A stretch of 49,115 nucleotides of DNA from Paenibacillus sp. J45TS6 (GCF_018403285.1 NZ_BOSJ01000026.1:1-49115); one strand, 5' to 3'. Positions 25,433 to 34,158 are shown, counted from the first letter of the stretch. Notes: generated by a model not told the origin, from the sequence alone. Numbers and translations: made by a program.

Positions 25433-26500
25433 CTATTGTTGGTCTATTTTACTTACAACGTAGCGTCCATCTTTTTGTTTAATATCGAGTCTATAATTGG
25501 TTATAAAGCGGTCCTCAGAAACGGGATCTTCTAGCACTACAGTGGCAAAGACAATATAAGTTTCCATAGTTTCGCCCTGATAAACTTGCGAATTTTTAAC
25601 GTTCACAAAATTCATGCGCTTATTTAAGCCGCTTGGATGATCTTCGTCTTCAAGCAGATACGCTAACTTGTCAGCAGGATCTGCAGCATAAGAACCAAAA
25701 AAGGTATCTAGAAAATTTCGGATATTTTGCTTCACTTCAGATTCTGCTACGTCCTGAAGGCCAGCCATCTGGTTTGTTGCAACAACGGTGGTCTGCGGAT
25801 TGATGTAGGTATATTTTGGCAGATCATAGATTCCGTAATTCTGAGCATAAGCAACTGGTACAACAAAGAATTTACTGACTTCTTTAGATTCATATTTCGT
25901 GGTTGTCGTTTCCTTTTTCGTCTTTTCGTCTGTTGTCACAACTTCCTTTGGTATACCAATCTTCTGATACACCTTAAGGGTAACGTAAGCCTTGTTATCG
26001 CCCTTTTCCTCGATATTGGCGATTTCCGATGATAACAAAACCGATGTGGTTTTTAGTGAAGTGGGCTCTAAACCAGCGTGTGGATCAATACCTTCAGCTA
26101 GATATGGCGCGAGACGCTTTTGACGCTTGGCCAGTGCTTCGCTTCCTGGCTTCCAAGTAAAATACTCCTTGGCAAAGTTCTCGGCGTATTGAACAGCTGT
26201 AGTCGTTGTGGCCGGGTTTAGTGTTGGAGTTTGTTCCACAGCTCCTGCGCTCACTTCCTCTTGCTTTGACGGATTCAGCGTGGAGAAGAAAAATACCAGA
26301 AACACAAAGCTAAACATGATCCAAAAAACAATCGTTCCAAACTTCCTTGTACGATATCCACGTGGGCGATAGGCTTTGCGTTCTTCTACCTTCGGTTTCT
26401 GTAAGACCCGAAAAAACCGTTTACTCTGCTCCATAGCAGACACTTTTTCTTGCCGCGGCGCATCAGCCTCAGCTTTCCGCTTGGCTAAACTTTTCGCCAT
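25433..26500 (-). CDS. TcpC-like VirB8 homologue
   Basis: A 355-residue bitopic protein with a basic cytoplasmic start, one membrane helix near residues 55-73 (FWIMFSFVFLVFFFSTL), and two tandem NTF2-like domains in the outer part, ending DGRYVVSKIDQQ. It matches the TcpC family, a trimeric channel component. ATG 26500 follows ACAGGAGGTG. The ATPase gene tcpA lies immediately upstream. Confidence 0.85.
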   Translation of the reverse strand: MAKSLAKRKAEADAPRQEKVSAMEQSKRFFRVLQKPKVEERKAYRPRGYRTRKFGTIVFWIMFSFVFLVFFFSTLNPSKQEEVSAGAVEQTPTLNPATTTTAVQYAENFAKEYFTWKPGSEALAKRQKRLAPYLAEGIDPHAGLEPTSLKTTSVLLSSEIANIEEKGDNKAYVTLKVYQKIGIPKEVVTTDEKTKKETTTTKYESKEVSKFFVVPVAYAQNYGIYDLPKYTYINPQTTVVATNQMAGLQDVAESEVKQNIRNFLDTFFGSYAADPADKLAYLLEDEDHPSGLNKRMNFVNVKNSQVYQGETMETYIVFATVVLEDPVSEDRFITNYRLDIKQKDGRYVVSKIDQQ

Positions 26501-26517
26501 AGTTACACCTCCTGTAT

Positions 26518-28821
26518 TTAAGCACCGATTCCGGTAAGATCTAGTGCATTACGAACATAGACACGGGCTACATAAGGTGCTCCTTCCTGATCGATGGTCT
26601 TCCGGCACAAGAAAACTTCTCCGGTTCCAAGTCCGCGAATATCATCCGGATGTGCCCGGTAGCGCTGTACCATTCGTACCGTTCCCATTTCAGATTCAAA
26701 CCGCTTTTTCCAAACATTCTTTTCGACCTGACTGGTGATATCTGCATCTTCATAAGTACCGCATGCAGCTGCAAGTACTTCTGCATCTGCCGGATCGTTA
26801 ACCCGGCCTATCATGTACGTATTACAGTTATTGATGATCTGCCTTGTAAGGACAGGATCAACGGCATCAATATCTGACAACCCTTGTACAGACAACAGGC
26901 ACTCAAAACCAGCTGATCTACTCTTATTGATAACATCCACCACTTCGTGGCTGACATAAGCTGAAAATTCGTCGTAAACGGACATGATAGATTTCTTGCC
27001 TTCTTTTTGGCGGTAATCTACCAAGGTGTTCACTTCCATAATGACGACACGGCCAAGTGTCTTGATATAGTCCTTATACTTGTTACCTGAAATGGAGAAT
27101 ATCGCAACTTCGTTGTTATCTGTAATCGTTTTGAGATCTATGCCGTTCTCTCTTTCTACAAATAAGTGTCCTAGATCCGATTCAATGAGTTCGCCCAGCT
27201 GATTACGTAAACTCGTGAGTGTAGTAAAATTGATTCCGGAAGATTCATTATCGTCGTCCTCTTCTTCTAATCCAAAAAAGCGATCCCGATAATAATCGAT
27301 TTTTCTTCTCAAATCCTCGTTCCACTCTATCTGATACTGAACCTCGGACTCACTTGAATCCTCGGCATCATCATCTTCAAGCCCTTCAAATAGCTCGCTT
27401 GCTCTCACTGAAGCTGTTTCTTCTTCTGGTTCTGCTGGAGTAGGTTCGTCTAGTAAATCAATGACTGGAGCATTCTCAGCGTCTTCCTTTGGAGGCTGCT
27501 CGGGTAATTCCTCAGGTTCAAGCATAGCTTTAGGCTCATTCGGTTCTAATGCATCTTGGATCCCAAAAAGGGAAGCAAGAGAATCAAAATCCGGATCTGC
27601 TGGTAATGTTTCATCATCCTGCAGTTTCGTAGTTTCTTCACTATTCATTTCAGTGGATGGTTGTGGTTTTACTTCCGGTTCCTCTATTTGTGCTGGTTCT
27701 AGGGGATTTTCTGGAGGAAGTTCTTGATCTATAACAAGCTTAGCTGGTTTTATTGGTTTGCTAACCTCAACCATCACTTTTGCTCGTTCTGTCTGTTCAG
27801 TGAGGAACCGTGCAACTGTAGATTTTGCTGTAAATTGGTATACCGTCTCAAGTTCTATAGGCTGGTTAAAATCTCGAAGCATCCGAAAAACCAGCTGCAG
27901 AAATCTGGAACAGTTTGTTTTATAGAAAGGTTCGGACCATTCAAATAAGTTCATGACCTTATCCCGCAGCTGCGTTGGAGATCCATGCCGCAGAAAGTTA
28001 AATGAAAGTTCGTCTATGTCTGTAAACATGTGGACTTTGCGCCCATGTTTCTCACACATTTCTTTAAATTCCAGCATGGATTTCAGTTCGCCCTTACCAT
28101 CCATGAAGATAATAGGCTTGTTTTGGCGTAATGCATTTTCCACGTTCGTTCCGATCAGAACGGTTTTACCACCGCCAGTTGTGGCAACGGCCAATATATG
28201 CTGGTTTGGCTCATGCGCTTTCAATGCCACTCGCTCCTGAAACTCGTCGTATCCAATAAAATTTTCTGCTGAGTTGGATTTCCGAAATTGTAGCTGTTTT
28301 TTATTTAAGTATTTCTCTCTGTTTAGTCGGAATTTTTGGTATTCACGTTCTTTTTTTCGCTTCCTAAGTCCATCATGCTTCGACTTGATGATTTTACTTC
28401 GGTAGTATTCGATAAATGGATGCGCTGCATTGGCTATCAGGATCCCTAAGGACAACGTCCCTAAATAGCTGTAAGCATTAATGGGAAACGGTTTGTTCTG
28501 ATTCAAGTATTCTTCTGCTAGTGGGGTAACGAACGGGATCTCAAGCCAGGACATAAATCCCAGTAAAGCCATCCATTCATTCGTACCATGGATGATAAGT
28601 AAACCAAGTACAGCCACTGGCAGGAGTGTGTACAAGATCCATTTCCTTTTGATCCCAAACACGACTCCCACATAAATTAGCGCCGCTGCTATAAGAGCAA
28701 ATAAAGTAAAACACGCAGCCACTAGCCCGATCACAGCAATTGCTATCTGTCCTACCGTCCTGGCTTCCTCATCGTTTCCTCTGCCTTGTAGTAGTTGATC
28801 GTCGTCAGCACTTCGCTGCAC
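26518..28821 (-). CDS. TcpA-type coupling ATPase (VirD4/FtsK-like)
   Basis: A 767-residue coupling protein. Membrane helices span residues 24-80 and one more lies near 120-135; Walker A ATTGGGKT lies at 213-220; IIFMDGKGEL follows; and MSVYDEFSAYVSHE carries the Walker B acid pair. A strongly acidic, proline-rich insert (about 360-490, with EPEELPEQPPKEDAEN) interrupts the motor domain and is unusual. It links the relaxase-DNA complex to the channel. GTG 28821 follows GTAAGGGG. Confidence 0.85.
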   Translation of the reverse strand: MQRSADDDQLLQGRGNDEEARTVGQIAIAVIGLVAACFTLFALIAAALIYVGVVFGIKRKWILYTLLPVAVLGLLIIHGTNEWMALLGFMSWLEIPFVTPLAEEYLNQNKPFPINAYSYLGTLSLGILIANAAHPFIEYYRSKIIKSKHDGLRKRKKEREYQKFRLNREKYLNKKQLQFRKSNSAENFIGYDEFQERVALKAHEPNQHILAVATTGGGKTVLIGTNVENALRQNKPIIFMDGKGELKSMLEFKEMCEKHGRKVHMFTDIDELSFNFLRHGSPTQLRDKVMNLFEWSEPFYKTNCSRFLQLVFRMLRDFNQPIELETVYQFTAKSTVARFLTEQTERAKVMVEVSKPIKPAKLVIDQELPPENPLEPAQIEEPEVKPQPSTEMNSEETTKLQDDETLPADPDFDSLASLFGIQDALEPNEPKAMLEPEELPEQPPKEDAENAPVIDLLDEPTPAEPEEETASVRASELFEGLEDDDAEDSSESEVQYQIEWNEDLRRKIDYYRDRFFGLEEEDDDNESSGINFTTLTSLRNQLGELIESDLGHLFVERENGIDLKTITDNNEVAIFSISGNKYKDYIKTLGRVVIMEVNTLVDYRQKEGKKSIMSVYDEFSAYVSHEVVDVINKSRSAGFECLLSVQGLSDIDAVDPVLTRQIINNCNTYMIGRVNDPADAEVLAAACGTYEDADITSQVEKNVWKKRFESEMGTVRMVQRYRAHPDDIRGLGTGEVFLCRKTIDQEGAPYVARVYVRNALDLTGIGA

Positions 28822-28825
28822 ATGT

Positions 28826-29563
28826 TCAGCCCCTTACCTCTTCCGGTAGGGATTTCACGCCGATTTGCTTAAATACATTCACGCCAGCTTCGGTTTCTGC
28901 AGAACGGGCTTTATTTGCCCACTCTTTTGCCACTAGAACCTTCGCACGTTCGATAGCGTTACCCACCGTACCGTTAGGAACAAAATACCAAACATCCGTA
29001 TATTTCCCCTCACGGATCTCTCGTGCATACAAATCAATCTTTTTTTGCAGCCTGGATACCGTTTTTGTATTCAGTTCGGCTTCAACGGCTATCGTGTGAT
29101 TCGCTAACAGAATGACAAAGTCGGGCAAAGTTTCGCGGATCTCATTCCACTTTTTAAGCATTTCCGCTTTACCTCGATCTTCTAGCAACTCAAAGCGATA
29201 TTCCCGTTCGGTTTTATAGTCGAATTTTTGATTTTTCAGTTGCGCTTTCAAATGCAAAATTAAATCATTAATGATCAAATCATGCTGCGCTGTATACAAC
29301 GTTGTATCATTTGCAACTGTAACAGGGTAGTCTAAGAAATCCCTAGCATCACGTTTGGGAAAATAAACGTTTAACGTAAGTGCAAGCTTTTTCTTCCACA
29401 CCATTCCTGCTTTCTCCAGCTTCCTCAGTCTGCGGTACACATTATGGATACCATCCTCTTGAATGTGGGTTTGGATTTGCTTTGATGTGACAATTCCATG
29501 CTTCAAAATGAAGCGTAGAATCTCTAAATCCTTCTCCTTAAAGTCCGTATATTTACTTAACAA
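28826..29563 (-). CDS. Replication-relaxation family protein
   Basis: A 245-residue protein of the replication-relaxation family. The N-terminal winged helix covers residues 10-60 (ILRFILKHGIVTSKQIQTHI, then YRRLRKLEKAGMV). A C-terminal nuclease-like core has LPDFVILLANHTIAVEAELN with a PD-x-ExE pattern followed by a lysine. It heads the transfer operon and lies next to the origin region, so it is the best candidate for processing of oriT, because no classical relaxase gene was found. TTG 29563 follows a GGGGGG run. Confidence 0.75.
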   Translation of the reverse strand: MLSKYTDFKEKDLEILRFILKHGIVTSKQIQTHIQEDGIHNVYRRLRKLEKAGMVWKKKLALTLNVYFPKRDARDFLDYPVTVANDTTLYTAQHDLIINDLILHLKAQLKNQKFDYKTEREYRFELLEDRGKAEMLKKWNEIRETLPDFVILLANHTIAVEAELNTKTVSRLQKKIDLYAREIREGKYTDVWYFVPNGTVGNAIERAKVLVAKEWANKARSAETEAGVNVFKQIGVKSLPEEVRG

Positions 29564-29604
29564 AAAAGCGCCCCCCGTTCGTTGTCTAAATCACTCTCCT
29601 TCTA

Positions 29605-29634
29605 ACTATACCAAATTTTGCTTAGCAACCCTAA
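29605..29634 (-). promoter_or_regulatory. Candidate extended -10 promoter of the transfer operon
   Basis: On the minus strand TGGTATAGT forms an extended -10 about 45 bases upstream of the first transfer gene. The -35 is weak. AAGGAGAGTG follows it. Confidence 0.35.
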
Positions 29635-29647
29635 ACGTTTCTAGGCA

Positions 29648-29889
29648 GTAACTAATAGCGTAACTAAAGTCATAAGTTAACCATCATTTTCCAGCCTTGT
29701 TAGTCGAAGTTTGTAAGTGAACATTATTAGGTATCTGTCTCCCAAATCAACAATACATGGCGACCTACTTTAATGGGAACACTCAGCAACTAGCTCTCAC
29801 TTAAAACCATGACTCATACAGCCATTTCATCTACCTATGAGCTGTAGATCCAATAGTGTAACTAAAAACGTAACTAAGGCTATAACTAA
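29648..29889. repeat. GTAACTAA iterons at 12-base spacing
   Basis: GTAACTAA occurs at 29648, 29660, 29858 and 29870, with ATAACTAA at 29882: exact 12-base steps inside each cluster. Further copies lie at 30440-30447 and, inverted, at 30504-30511. Their place between the transfer operon and the rep gene marks the likely replication origin and binding sites of Rep. Confidence 0.65.
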
Positions 29890-30114
29890 TCACCAATTAT
29901 CGCTGTTCATCAAAGACCTAAAAAGTCACGTTTACGAACAGAAAATATATATCCAGGACCTGTGACGACCTGTCACAATCTGCAGTAAATTCGCTACTAC
30001 CTCGCTGTTATTTCTATACGTAGCACTCACCACAAACAATATAGTACCCCGCAAAAATGTTCTCCACGATCCGCTCTAAAGTAACTCTAACCTCACATTC
30101 ACATCAATACTCCG

Positions 30115-30309
30115 CACTAACTTAACTCCCACCTCCACACTAACTCACAACCTCACCTATAACTCCTTCTCTTTCATCTTTTCTCTTTTATCTCTTCATC
30201 TTCTATCTCTTCCTTATCACTCATCCCCCCCTCCCTTACTACCTCCTCTACCTCTTTAACTCTTAAATCTTTAAATTCTTAAATCACATTCACTCACCAT
30301 ACTAACTTA
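30115..30309 (+). other. 195-base G-free tract
   Basis: No G occurs on the plus strand from 30115 to 30309, in sequence of C, T and A with long pyrimidine runs. It directly precedes the large hairpin at 30310. Such a strand cannot form stable hairpins and could be a helicase-loading or Rho-entry region. No coding potential. Confidence 0.8.
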
Positions 30310-30398
30310 GAATCCATCCACCACCCGTGATTCCTGACCCCAACTACGGACGTTGTGTAGGTGGGGTCAGGAATTGCTTTCGGGTGGTGGATGGATTC
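30310..30398. repeat. 89-base double hairpin next to G-free tract
   Basis: An outer perfect 18-base arm (GAATCCATCCACCACCCG, 30310-30327) pairs with 30381-30398. An inner perfect 13-base arm (ATTCCTGACCCCA, 30330-30342) pairs with 30362-30374. The loop has a further CTAC/GTAG pair. The symmetry is far beyond that of a terminator and no T-run follows. Candidate origin of transfer, single-strand origin, or replication terminus. Confidence 0.75.
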
Positions 30399-30697
30399 CG
30401 CTCCCCAGTAGCAGTAAGGCATATCGTCAATTATCACTAGTAACTAAGATAGTATAGAGTCGACAGCTTAATTAATGCTATAGTTAATAGCTTTTGTATC
30501 GGCTTAGTTACACCTTTAGTATATCAAAGCAGGGCAATAAACTTCCAGTAAAATGTAAAAAATGACCATAAATTGGATACAAGCTCCCAGAAAAACAGAC
30601 ATAAAATAGCACCCGTATGCAACAGAAGAACTAGAGGGAACAAAAACTAGACCATAAGAGGCAGACAACAAGCACGGAAAAAACAAGGCACATCCGA
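30399..30697. other. Region between hairpin and rep gene
   Basis: Contains two GTAACTAA-type iterons (30440 and, inverted, 30504). A 61-codon minus-strand frame (30516-30701) is Ser/Cys/aromatic-rich without a known family and probably not a gene. Confidence 0.4.
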
Positions 30698-32113
30698 TCA
30701 AGGAGGATCAGACCCAGGCAGCCAAAAGTGCACATACATGAAACGGCAAACCAACAGGCCGGACCCACCCACCACCGTATCTAGAATAAGTGTATTGGAG
30801 TCTGGTACATTTAAACTTTCTGTTTTCAAACTGTTTGTTATAGTAGCAGGGGCTATGTTGTTTTTAGTACGTTCAGCAGCTTCCTCCAAGGCTCCCGAAA
30901 CAAGACGAATGATCGTCTTCGCTGCCCGTCCTTTACCGGTAACTTCTACGGTGATACGTTCCGATTCCATTAAACTGCGAATTACATGCTGAAAAGACGA
31001 CAAAGACATGCCCCAATAAGCGGCTAATTTTCGTTGTGAATCTATTATTTCATTTCCAGGCAACACCTTTAGAGATTGGATTATGTCATTTTCCCATTCG
31101 TCAAAATGGCTGTTTTTTCGTTCTTCTCTTGGTTTTGCTGGCTCCCAAATAGACCCATATTTAAATGGGATTCCAGATAGCTCGGTGACGAAGGATGCTT
31201 TCGGGCCTTTTTTCGCCCCTTCACGGTATGCACTTTTTATTTTTTTATCTATTTGCCAAGATGGCAAAGGACTATCCAAGAGTTCATTCCAAGCATGTAA
31301 TTTTGAAGCAGCTTCTTCGTCTGAATACCCTTCCACCTTAAAAGCCAGTGCCAAAGTATAAGCTGCCCTATCTCTGGCACCTACCTGTACTCCTTGAAGC
31401 AATGCCTGGAAGGCTGGATGCTTTAGTATCCCTCTGCCACTTAAATCAGCGTGTCCAGAAGCCCTAGAATAGCTTGTACGGCTATCTACGTGGTTAATCC
31501 AGTACCAGTCATTTAAAGCGTCAAATGAAACAGTAGAATCCGTTTGAAAGATAATGTTATTGTCTGTGGGAATCCGGAAAAATCGTTCAGCACCGATTGC
31601 TTGAAGATCAGCACCAATTGCTTCGGCCATAGTACGCTGAAGCAACTGATAATGGCGTACAGCATTAGAGTAAGCCTTACGAGGTTGATCTAAAATAAAG
31701 TGCACATGAAATCCACCTGAAGGTGTCCGGACAATAAGGGAAGGTTGCGGCAAACCAGCTGCACCAATGCGATCTAAAAGATCAGGCAAGATTAGCCCTT
31801 CATTTTGGCCGTTTTTGGTATCAACGTCCAAAACAACAGCATTTAGCCAGCGAAGGGTTTCCTGAGCGCGCCGATCGTTGCGGTAAAATGTATTTGGGGT
31901 GTAGTACGTGTTACTCTCAGATTGCGATGCCAATGTATCATATGACCGGCATGCATTATATGTATGGCAATCTTGGCTGGTATAAATCCAACCAAAATCA
32001 TATCCCCTGCCAGCACCTGCTTGTTTGTGCTTGCTGGGAACCTCTTGAATTTGCGATCTGAAAAAACGACGTAATATATGGCCTTGCGGCACCTTAGATT
32101 GCACTGTAGACAT
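30698..32113 (-). CDS. Primase-type plasmid replication initiator
   Basis: A 471-residue protein with an archaeo-eukaryotic-type primase domain: catalytic VLDVDTK (Asp96, Asp98) and GGFHVHF (His136, His138), then FFRIPTDNN. A PriCT-like helical domain (residues 225-310, with DRAAYTLALAFKVEGYSDEEA) and a winged-helix region (SQRKLAAYWGMSLSSFQHVIRSL) follow. It probably opens and primes the origin whose iterons lie just downstream. The tail beyond residue 440 is unlike the rest. ATG 32113 follows a moderate AGGAGTTTTC site. Confidence 0.75.
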   Translation of the reverse strand: MSTVQSKVPQGHILRRFFRSQIQEVPSKHKQAGAGRGYDFGWIYTSQDCHTYNACRSYDTLASQSESNTYYTPNTFYRNDRRAQETLRWLNAVVLDVDTKNGQNEGLILPDLLDRIGAAGLPQPSLIVRTPSGGFHVHFILDQPRKAYSNAVRHYQLLQRTMAEAIGADLQAIGAERFFRIPTDNNIIFQTDSTVSFDALNDWYWINHVDSRTSYSRASGHADLSGRGILKHPAFQALLQGVQVGARDRAAYTLALAFKVEGYSDEEAASKLHAWNELLDSPLPSWQIDKKIKSAYREGAKKGPKASFVTELSGIPFKYGSIWEPAKPREERKNSHFDEWENDIIQSLKVLPGNEIIDSQRKLAAYWGMSLSSFQHVIRSLMESERITVEVTGKGRAAKTIIRLVSGALEEAAERTKNNIAPATITNSLKTESLNVPDSNTLILDTVVGGSGLLVCRFMYVHFWLPGSDPP

Positions 32114-32178
32114 AAGAAAACTCCTATTTCCGCACCACCTGCCTATAAAAAAGGCAATAGGAAAATAAGAGTTTATAC

Positions 32179-32208
32179 TTTACTTTTTTTTCGCAATTAG
32201 GGTATAAT
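32179..32208 (+). promoter_or_regulatory. Promoter of the candidate counter-transcribed RNA
   Basis: TTTACT (32179-32184) and TATAAT (32203-32208) with an 18-base spacer face rightward, away from rep. Confidence 0.6.
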
Positions 32209-32214
32209 AGACCT

Positions 32215-32352
32215 AACAAAAAGGTTAAGTTATTATTGAACCTCAAATAGAGCTTTAAAAAAGTAAAGCACAATCTCCTGTGATTTTATAAAAGAAGTCG
32301 GTCGCCAAACGGAAATCTTTTATAAAAAAGTGGTGGTGCTTTATTTTTTTTT
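32215..32352 (+). ncRNA. Candidate counter-transcribed replication-control RNA
   Basis: About 138 bases run from the TATAAT promoter to a terminator. The 5' part has AGGTT...AACCT. The 3' part is a long stem: TAAAGCAC (32264-32271) pairs with GTGCTTTA (32336-32343), enclosing TTTTATAAAAGA (32284-32295) with TCTTTTATAAAA (32316-32327), then nine T bases. Placed in what may be the leader of rep on the other strand, it resembles antisense RNAs that control plasmid Rep synthesis in Gram-positive theta plasmids. Transcription is inferred. Confidence 0.5.
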
Positions 32353-32474
32353 GTTTTATATGTAAAACCGATAGTTAATTTATAAGTTAGTAGATGTAGA
32401 TACGTTCTGTTTCTATCATGATTTTGCCACTATTCTATCATTTTTGCAAGCATTTTTGATTCATATAAATGAGC

Positions 32475-32508
32475 AAAAGGCGCATTTTCAACGAAATGCG
32501 CCTTTTTT
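32475..32508. terminator. Intrinsic terminator before the par locus
   Basis: AAAAGGCGCATTT (32475-32487) pairs with AAATGCGCCTTTT (32494 onward), followed by T bases. Confidence 0.8.
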
Positions 32509-32520
32509 TTCATTTATAAT

Positions 32521-32672
32521 ATACCGGTATATTACCGGGTATAAACTATTTAAGATTTAAAAAGTGCCGGTATATTACCGGTACTTTTTTCGATGTGTTC
32601 TATTGACATACCGCTATATTACCGGTAACATAGCAGGTAGAGCGGTAACTGTACCGTAAAAATACCGGTAAT
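32521..32672. promoter_or_regulatory. Partition centromere and par promoter
   Basis: Repeats of the type TACCGGTATATTACCGG occur at 32521-32542, 32564-32584 and 32608-32629, with a shorter AATACCGGTAAT at 32661-32672. The third lies between TTGACA (32603-32608) and TAACAT (32626-32631). Adaptor binding would both mark the centromere and repress the operon, as in actin-type par loci. Confidence 0.75.
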
Positions 32673-32690
32673 AAAGAGAGGGAGAAAAAA

Positions 32691-33818
32691 ATGACTATTT
32701 TCTCGTTAGATCTAGGAAATAAGCAAGTGAAACTAATCTCTGAAAAGACTTTAGAACAGCAACGTGTCGCATCTAGTAAAAAAAAGAAGGGTGAATCTAA
32801 AACTCTAGTAGAACGTTTGGGAGCTAAAATACTACCCTCTCACTATCTGGACTATGACGATCTAGGAGATCAGCGCACAGCGCTCCATACTAAAGACAAG
32901 CTACATATAAAAAAATACGTATCTAGCAAAGATGCTGAATTCGCCTATGCCTGGGGAACGGATCTGCATTTAGTTCATGCAGAAGAAAAGTTTATTAGTA
33001 CGATTGGCTTTGAGGATCGCTATTCCCGCCGCGAATTTAAGGTGCTAGCGGACATGTCGATAGCTGAGCTAGCTATTGACTATGAAGAAGCAAGAACAGG
33101 CATACTAGAAGTGACCGTAACGACTGGAGTACCAACAGACGATTTTACCGAAGATGCAGTAAAGGCTCTTACGGAAACTTTGTTGGGTGATCATAATATC
33201 AAAGTTGACGACATCAGTTTAAATGTTCGTGTCAAAGAAGTTATTGTCAATCCACAGCCAGTCGGAACGGCTTATAATGAAGTGCTAGACATTGATGGGT
33301 TTATCGTTGAAGAAAAGGCGAGCCTTTTAGAAGAGCAAGTCGTCGTCGTAGATATCGGCGGTGGTACAATGCTGATTGATACATTAAAAAACATGAATCT
33401 AAGCAATCCACGGACTCAAAAACCAAGCGGAGCATACGAACTCTATGATCGAATTGTTAACCTGGTTACTGACTCAGGAATCAAGGGTCTGACCTCTTAT
33501 GAAGTCGAGATGATCCTTCGCAATTCAGATCCATTAGAAGGATATTTCTTTAAACCAAATAAAAATGAATCCTTTAATATTACACCCTATGTTAATAAAG
33601 CCATTACCAAATACACGAGGGATGTACTTAATATAATTAGCACGACTCTAAAAGCTACACTACGGAACGATACAATGCTTTTAACTGGTGGAACGTCAAA
33701 TCTAATTAACCAAGAGGAAGTTAAAAGCCAATACCCATACGCACAGTTTGTTAAAGATGCAGAAATTGCCAATGCCCTAGGATTTTACAAATACGCAAAA
33801 TCGATGGTAACGGCTTAA
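32691..33818 (+). CDS. Actin-like plasmid partition ATPase (ParM/AlfA type)
   Basis: A 375-residue actin-fold protein. FSLDLGNKQVKLISEKT forms phosphate loop 1, VVVVDIGGGTMLIDTL phosphate loop 2, and LLTGGTSNLI the adenosine motif. It would form ATP-driven filaments that push plasmid copies apart. ATG 32691 follows GAGAGGGAG. Centromere repeats lie upstream and an adaptor gene lies 17 bases downstream, completing a type II par locus. Confidence 0.85.
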   Translation: MTIFSLDLGNKQVKLISEKTLEQQRVASSKKKKGESKTLVERLGAKILPSHYLDYDDLGDQRTALHTKDKLHIKKYVSSKDAEFAYAWGTDLHLVHAEEKFISTIGFEDRYSRREFKVLADMSIAELAIDYEEARTGILEVTVTTGVPTDDFTEDAVKALTETLLGDHNIKVDDISLNVRVKEVIVNPQPVGTAYNEVLDIDGFIVEEKASLLEEQVVVVDIGGGTMLIDTLKNMNLSNPRTQKPSGAYELYDRIVNLVTDSGIKGLTSYEVEMILRNSDPLEGYFFKPNKNESFNITPYVNKAITKYTRDVLNIISTTLKATLRNDTMLLTGGTSNLINQEEVKSQYPYAQFVKDAEIANALGFYKYAKSMVTA

Positions 33819-33835
33819 GATCGGAGTGATAAACA

Positions 33836-34120
33836 TTGAGTGATAGAGTACGGGTCGAAGTCACTTTTAATGAAAAAAAGCATGCAGATATCCTAGAAGC
33901 CATGAAGCAATATGGTAGCCAAGCTGGTTTCCTCAAATTTGCTGCTATTTACTTCTTAAATGCCACAAAAAATGAAGATGTTACTGCTGCTCCAGCCCCT
34001 AAACAAAGCACTCAGCAGCCTGCTATAGAAGCTACAACTGCCAAACCAGCAACAGAAAAACGCCGAAAACTCCCTCCAGGTATTGGAGGACAAGCGTTTA
34101 CTTCTCGTATGAAAGATTAG
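33836..34120 (+). CDS. Partition adaptor (ParR-like)
   Basis: A 94-residue protein. Residues 4-45 (RVRVEVTFNEKKHADILEAMKQYG and then FLKFAAIYFL) look like a ribbon-helix-helix DNA-binding domain. A Pro/Ala/Thr-rich linker and a basic end (KRRKLPPGIGGQAF) follow. It should bind the centromere repeats and the actin-like filament. TTG 33836 follows CGGAGTG. Assignment rests on context and size. Confidence 0.7.
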   Translation: MSDRVRVEVTFNEKKHADILEAMKQYGSQAGFLKFAAIYFLNATKNEDVTAAPAPKQSTQQPAIEATTAKPATEKRRKLPPGIGGQAFTSRMKD

Positions 34121-34124
34121 CCGA

Positions 34125-34158
34125 AAAAGGGTGTTCTCCTTGAGAACACCCTTTTAAG
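34125..34158 (+). terminator. Terminator of the par operon
   Basis: AAAAGGGTGTTCTC (34125-34138) pairs with GAGAACACCCTTTT (34142-34155). Confidence 0.85.

Noticed and set aside
29648-30309. CRISPR array
   Set aside because: The repeats are only eight bases long with 12-base steps and there are no cas genes; they fit iterons.
30516-30701. 61-residue minus-strand reading frame after rep
   Set aside because: Odd Ser/Cys/aromatic composition, overlaps an iteron and the rep end, and no family is recognisable.
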